Shown here one piece after another: positions 60,973 to 64,000 of a DNA stretch of 64,000 nucleotides. Both the position numbers and the translations under genes were made by a program. Location of the stretch: NCBI RefSeq assembly GCF_022095675.1, contig NZ_JAHYSG010000027.1, positions 1-64,000 of the forward strand, written 5' to 3'. Positions within the stretch are counted from its first letter, which is position 1. Each line of letters starts with the position of its first letter. The notes beneath the pieces are model-generated. The model ran no database searches, was not told the origin of the DNA, and worked only from the letters and a program-made list of their open reading frames with translations. The stretch is from Dactylosporangium sp. AC04546 (GTDB lineage Bacteria > Actinomycetota > Actinomycetes > Mycobacteriales > Micromonosporaceae).

Positions 60973-62142
60973 ATGCGGCAGCGGATCGGCGGTGCTCTCG
61001 TCCTCACGACGGTCGCCGCCATGACTTTTGGTTGCTCGAACAATGTGGACGGTCCCGGTGCGTCGGACAGCGGGCCGTTCAAGCTCGGCGTCGTCCTGGA
61101 GGTGACCGGCGCCGCGGCCAGCATCGGCGTCGGCGAACGCAACGCGGTCGAGCTCGCCGTCGACCGGGTCAACGCCGAGGGTGGCGTCAACGGCCGCCAG
61201 GTCAAGGCCATCATCCTCGACGCGCAGAGCCGGGAGGACCAGGCCGCCAAGTACGCCAGCCAGCTGGTCGACCAGGACCGGGTCCATGTGCTCATCGGCA
61301 GCACCCGCAGCGGCCCGTCGCTGGCGATGCGCCCGATCGCCGAACGGGCCGGCGTGCCCATGATCTCGCTGGCCGCGGCCGAGCGCGTCATCAAGGACTC
61401 CAGGTGGGTGTTCAAGACCCCGCCGTCCGACCGGGTCGTGGTGGCCCAGCTCGCCGACTTCCTCGCCGCGCAGGGCTACCGGCGCGTCGGACTCCTGCGC
61501 GACTCGTCCGCCTTCGGCGAAGGCGTGCGCGAGGAGCTCGACAGCGCCGGGAAGGCCAAGGGCATCACCGTCGTCGCGGAGGAGAAGTTCGACCCGACCG
61601 CCACACAGTTCTCCGGCGAACTGGTGCGCCTGCGCGCCGCCGACGCGCAGGCCAACATCATCTGGGGCTCGGCCGCCGCACCGGCCCTGGCCACCAAGGC
61701 CTACCGGGAGCTCGGCATCACCGCCCCGCTGCTGTCCAGCTACGGCGTGGCCAGCGCCTCGTTCCTCAGCACCGCCGGCGCCGCCGCCGACGGGATGGTG
61801 CTCAACGGCAACAAGGTGCTGGTCTACGACCAGCTCGCCGCGGACGACCCGCAGCGCGCACCGATCGCCGCGTTCGTCGAGGCCTACCGTGCCAAGTTCG
61901 GGGCACCACCCTCACCGTTCGCCGGGTACGCGTGGGACGCCGTCCTGCTCGCGGTCGACGCGGCGAAGCGTGGCGGCACACAACCGGAGCAGATCCGCCA
62001 GCAGCTGGAGACCTCCACCGACTACGTCGGGGTGACCGGAGCCTTCACCTTCTCGGCGGCCGAGCACTCCGGTCTTCCCGTCTCGCCGCTGGTCCTGCTC
62101 GACGTGCGGGCCGGAGCGTTCGTGCTGCGGCGGTCGTCGTGA
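60973..62142 (+). CDS. ABC substrate-binding lipoprotein, LivK-type (family 6)
   Basis: A 389-residue Leu/Ile/Val-type binding protein. The lipobox is MTFGC with C21 lipidated. FKLGVVLEVTGAAASIGVGE opens the first lobe, RNAVELAVDRVNAEGGVNGR is the family's diagnostic helix, and FAGYAWDAVLLAVDAAKR lies near the end. Family members bind branched-chain amino acids, amides, or aromatic and fatty acids. GGAAGGAG precedes ATG 60973. It heads the livK-livH-livM operon next to a branched-chain aminotransferase-type pathway. Confidence 0.9.
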   Translation: MRQRIGGALVLTTVAAMTFGCSNNVDGPGASDSGPFKLGVVLEVTGAAASIGVGERNAVELAVDRVNAEGGVNGRQVKAIILDAQSREDQAAKYASQLVDQDRVHVLIGSTRSGPSLAMRPIAERAGVPMISLAAAERVIKDSRWVFKTPPSDRVVVAQLADFLAAQGYRRVGLLRDSSAFGEGVREELDSAGKAKGITVVAEEKFDPTATQFSGELVRLRAADAQANIIWGSAAAPALATKAYRELGITAPLLSSYGVASASFLSTAGAAADGMVLNGNKVLVYDQLAADDPQRAPIAAFVEAYRAKFGAPPSPFAGYAWDAVLLAVDAAKRGGTQPEQIRQQLETSTDYVGVTGAFTFSAAEHSGLPVSPLVLLDVRAGAFVLRRSS

Positions 62143-63005
62143 CCGACCTGATGCAGCTGCTCACCGCCGGCGTCTCGCAAGGCGCGGCGTACGGGCTCGT
62201 GGCTGCCAGCTTCGTCGCGGTGTTCGCCGTGACCGGCGTCGTGAGCCTCGTTCAGGGCCAGTTCGCGGCGATCGCCGCCTTCGTCGCGATCGCACTGACC
62301 GGTCGCGGGGTGCCGCTGGTCGTCGCCGGCGCACTGGCACTCGTCGCCGTCGCCGCCCTCGCGTGGCTCATCGAGCGCGGCGTGCTCGCGGGCCGGTACG
62401 ACGCCGCGCCGGTGACCCACCTGGTCACCACGCTGGGTGTCCTGGTCGCCCTGCAGGGTGCGGTCCTGCTGGTGTGGGGCCCCGAGCATCGGGGGCTGAG
62501 CCCGGTGGTGGACGGGACGTTCACGCTCGGCGGGGTCGTGGTCCGGTGGCAGGATCTGGTGATCGTCGCCGCGGCCGGCCTGGTCGGGGTGGTGCTGTGG
62601 GCCTTCCTGACCCGCACCACCACCGGCCGGGCGGTGGTGGCGTCCTCGCAGCAGCCGACCGCCGCCCGGCTGCTCGGTATCCCCCAGGCCCGGATGTACC
62701 GGCTCGCGTTCTGCGTCGGCGCGCTGGTGGCCGGCGTCGCGGGCCTGGTCGTCAGCCCCGTCTACCTGACCGGTTGGGACACCGGCCTGAGCCTGGGCCT
62801 CAAGGGTTTCGTCGCCGCCAGCGTCGTCGGTCTCGTGTCGCTGCCCGGCGCGGTGCTGGCCGGCATCCTGCTGGGCCTGCTGGAAAGCCTCGCCGCCGGG
62901 TACATCGACACCGGCACGAAGGAAGTCGTCGCCTACCTGGTCCTGCTGACCGTCCTCATCGTGAACGCGGAAGGGAGGCGCCGTGCACCCGCGCTGCGCG
63001 TCTGA
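62139..63005 (+). CDS. livH: ABC permease, LivH-type
   Basis: A 288-residue LivH-type permease with about eight hydrophobic helices. GAAYGLVAASFVAVFAVTGV and the LRTTTGRAV-like loop TRTTTGRAVVASSQQPTAARLLGI are characteristic, as is SVVGLVSLPGAVLAGILLGL near the C terminus. GTG 62139 overlaps the stop of the binding-protein gene by four bases, so the frame's open extension upstream is a shadow. It partners the LivM-type permease. Confidence 0.88.
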   Translation: MTDLMQLLTAGVSQGAAYGLVAASFVAVFAVTGVVSLVQGQFAAIAAFVAIALTGRGVPLVVAGALALVAVAALAWLIERGVLAGRYDAAPVTHLVTTLGVLVALQGAVLLVWGPEHRGLSPVVDGTFTLGGVVVRWQDLVIVAAAGLVGVVLWAFLTRTTTGRAVVASSQQPTAARLLGIPQARMYRLAFCVGALVAGVAGLVVSPVYLTGWDTGLSLGLKGFVAASVVGLVSLPGAVLAGILLGLLESLAAGYIDTGTKEVVAYLVLLTVLIVNAEGRRRAPALRV

Positions 63006-64000
63006 GCCCCCCGCCACCGGCACGGCGCACCGCCGGTCGGCCCTGAACCGCAGCCGCCTGATGTGGGCGACGGCGGCGCTCGGCGGCGTGATGGTGCTGC
63101 CCCTGGTCGCCTCCGACCGGTGGGTGACGGTCGGCCTGTATGCCGGCATCTACGCGTTCGTCGCGATCGGCCTTGCCGCGCTGGTCGGCACGGCCGGTCA
63201 GGTCAGCGTCGGGCAGGCCGGCTTCTTCGCGGTGGGCGGCTACACGGCGGCGATCCTGGTCACCCGGTACGGCTGGGGCCAGGCGATCTCGGCGGTGGCG
63301 GCCGTGGTGGTGACCGCGGCGATCGCGGCGATCGTCGGCCTGCCGCTGCTGCGCCTTCGCGGTCACTACCTCACCCTGGCCACGCTCGCGTTCGCGGTGA
63401 TCGTGGCCGTGCTCGCCAACGAGTGGAGCGTCACCGGCGGCAACAGCGGCATCTACGGGGTGCCCCGGCCGGTCATCGGCCGGCACGGCCTGTTCCTGCC
63501 CAGCGACTACTACTGGTTGGTGTGGCCGCTGGTCTTCCTGGCCGCGCTGGTGGTGGACAACATGCTGCGCGGCCGCGCCGGGCGGGCCCTGCGGGCGGCC
63601 CGGGACGCGCCGGTCGCCGCCGCGACGGCAGGGGTCCGGGCGGAACGGCTGAGCTGGCGACTGTTCGTCGTCGCCGCCGGGCTCGGCGGGGTCTCCGGCG
63701 TGCTCTACGTGTACTGGGTCGGCATCGTCACGCCGGAGTCGGCCGGGGTCATGCTGAGCGTGCAGTTCCTGCTCATGGCCGTGCTCGGGGGTGCCTCCGT
63801 CTGGGGTGCGGTCGCCGGTGCGGTGTTCGTGCAGCTGCTCGACCAGACCCTGGTGACCCTGGTACCGCTGGCGCTGCCCGAGGCCAGCGGCGAGTACCAG
63901 CTCATCGGGCTCGGCCTCGTGCTCGCCGCGACCATGCGCTGGGCCCCGCAGGGCATCACCGGCCTGCTGCGCCGCCGGCCGCGACCCCGGCCGTCGACTG
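62983..64000 (+). CDS. livM: ABC permease, LivM-type (runs off the window)
   Basis: An open frame from GTG 62983, with GGGAGG four bases upstream, to the right edge without a stop; 339 codons are visible. GLAALVGTAGQVSVGQAGFF and LPLLRLRGHYLTLATLAFA are LivM hallmarks, and LLMAVLGGASVWGAVAGAVF is the usual late helix. The visible part already covers a normal LivM length and ends in an Arg/Pro-rich stretch. The protein therefore either stops soon after or continues into a fused LivG-type ATPase, as happens in actinomycetes. It overlaps livH by 23 bases. Confidence 0.88.
   Translation, partial: MHPRCASEPPATGTAHRRSALNRSRLMWATAALGGVMVLPLVASDRWVTVGLYAGIYAFVAIGLAALVGTAGQVSVGQAGFFAVGGYTAAILVTRYGWGQAISAVAAVVVTAAIAAIVGLPLLRLRGHYLTLATLAFAVIVAVLANEWSVTGGNSGIYGVPRPVIGRHGLFLPSDYYWLVWPLVFLAALVVDNMLRGRAGRALRAARDAPVAAATAGVRAERLSWRLFVVAAGLGGVSGVLYVYWVGIVTPESAGVMLSVQFLLMAVLGGASVWGAVAGAVFVQLLDQTLVTLVPLALPEASGEYQLIGLGLVLAATMRWAPQGITGLLRRRPRPRPST

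Overview
This is a GC-rich, gene-dense stretch of an actinomycete chromosome. The evidence is frequent GTG/TTG starts, four-base stop/start overlaps, twin-arginine signals, DtxR/IdeR-type iron boxes and many TetR/LacI regulators. The gene mix fits a Micromonosporaceae-like soil organism, but that placement is inference. I saw no tRNA, rRNA, CRISPR array, insertion sequence or phage gene.

Layout. (1) 1-5483 is iron acquisition: a truncated ABC exporter gene diverges from a two-permease plus ATPase ferric-siderophore importer across an iron box. A DUF1540 gene and an iron-boxed DUF2470 gene follow. (2) 5575-10548 holds an ArsR/AHSA1/reductase operon, two small DNA-binding-type genes, a secreted protein and a sulfite-oxidase-type molybdoenzyme. 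(3) 10608-33995 is a sulfatase island: a PhoD-type phosphoesterase, a polyol dehydrogenase, a family-5 ABC importer, five sulfatases, an FGGY sugar kinase, a LacI regulator, two DUF202 membrane proteins and a formylglycine-generating enzyme (FGE). Two divergent promoters of near-identical design each carry the perfect palindrome TAGATCGATCTA, and an 11/12 copy precedes the fourth sulfatase gene, so the LacI protein probably controls the island. None of the sulfatases, nor the FGE, has a visible signal peptide. The simplest model is import of a small sulfated compound, cytoplasmic desulfation, then oxidation and phosphorylation. (4) 34184-39917 carries pentose-phosphate genes (tkt, tal, gnd and convergent zwf), which could receive the product. 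A flavin disulfide-reductase-like gene and a DUF488 gene follow.

(5) 41963-64000 is a second catabolic island organised around 2-oxo acids and CoA esters. It contains a CaiB-type CoA transferase/racemase, a ferritin-like diiron protein, and a 727-residue fusion of a ferredoxin/FAD/NAD reductase to a complete branched-chain aminotransferase. It also contains YciI, MaoC, enoyl-CoA hydratase and acyl-CoA ligase genes, a TetR regulator, a 2-oxo acid dehydrogenase (E1 alpha, E1 beta, E2), a thiolase, a prephenate dehydratase coupled to an ABC importer, a second TetR regulator, a D-2-hydroxy-acid dehydrogenase-like flavoprotein and a Liv-type importer that runs off the right edge. A palindrome close to ACCGAACGTTCGGT occurs at four promoter regions. 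Three of them have a TTGACG -35 box with the operator over the predicted transcription start, which suggests one TetR regulon. The aminotransferase, hydroxy-acid dehydrogenase and prephenate dehydratase all make 2-oxo acids, and the E1/E2 complex consumes them.

The two most unusual items are the reductase-aminotransferase fusion (44280-46463) and the sulfatase island, which has a non-canonical CSTTR active-site motif in its fifth sulfatase and an FGE-like CSPGR motif at the N terminus of the FGE itself.
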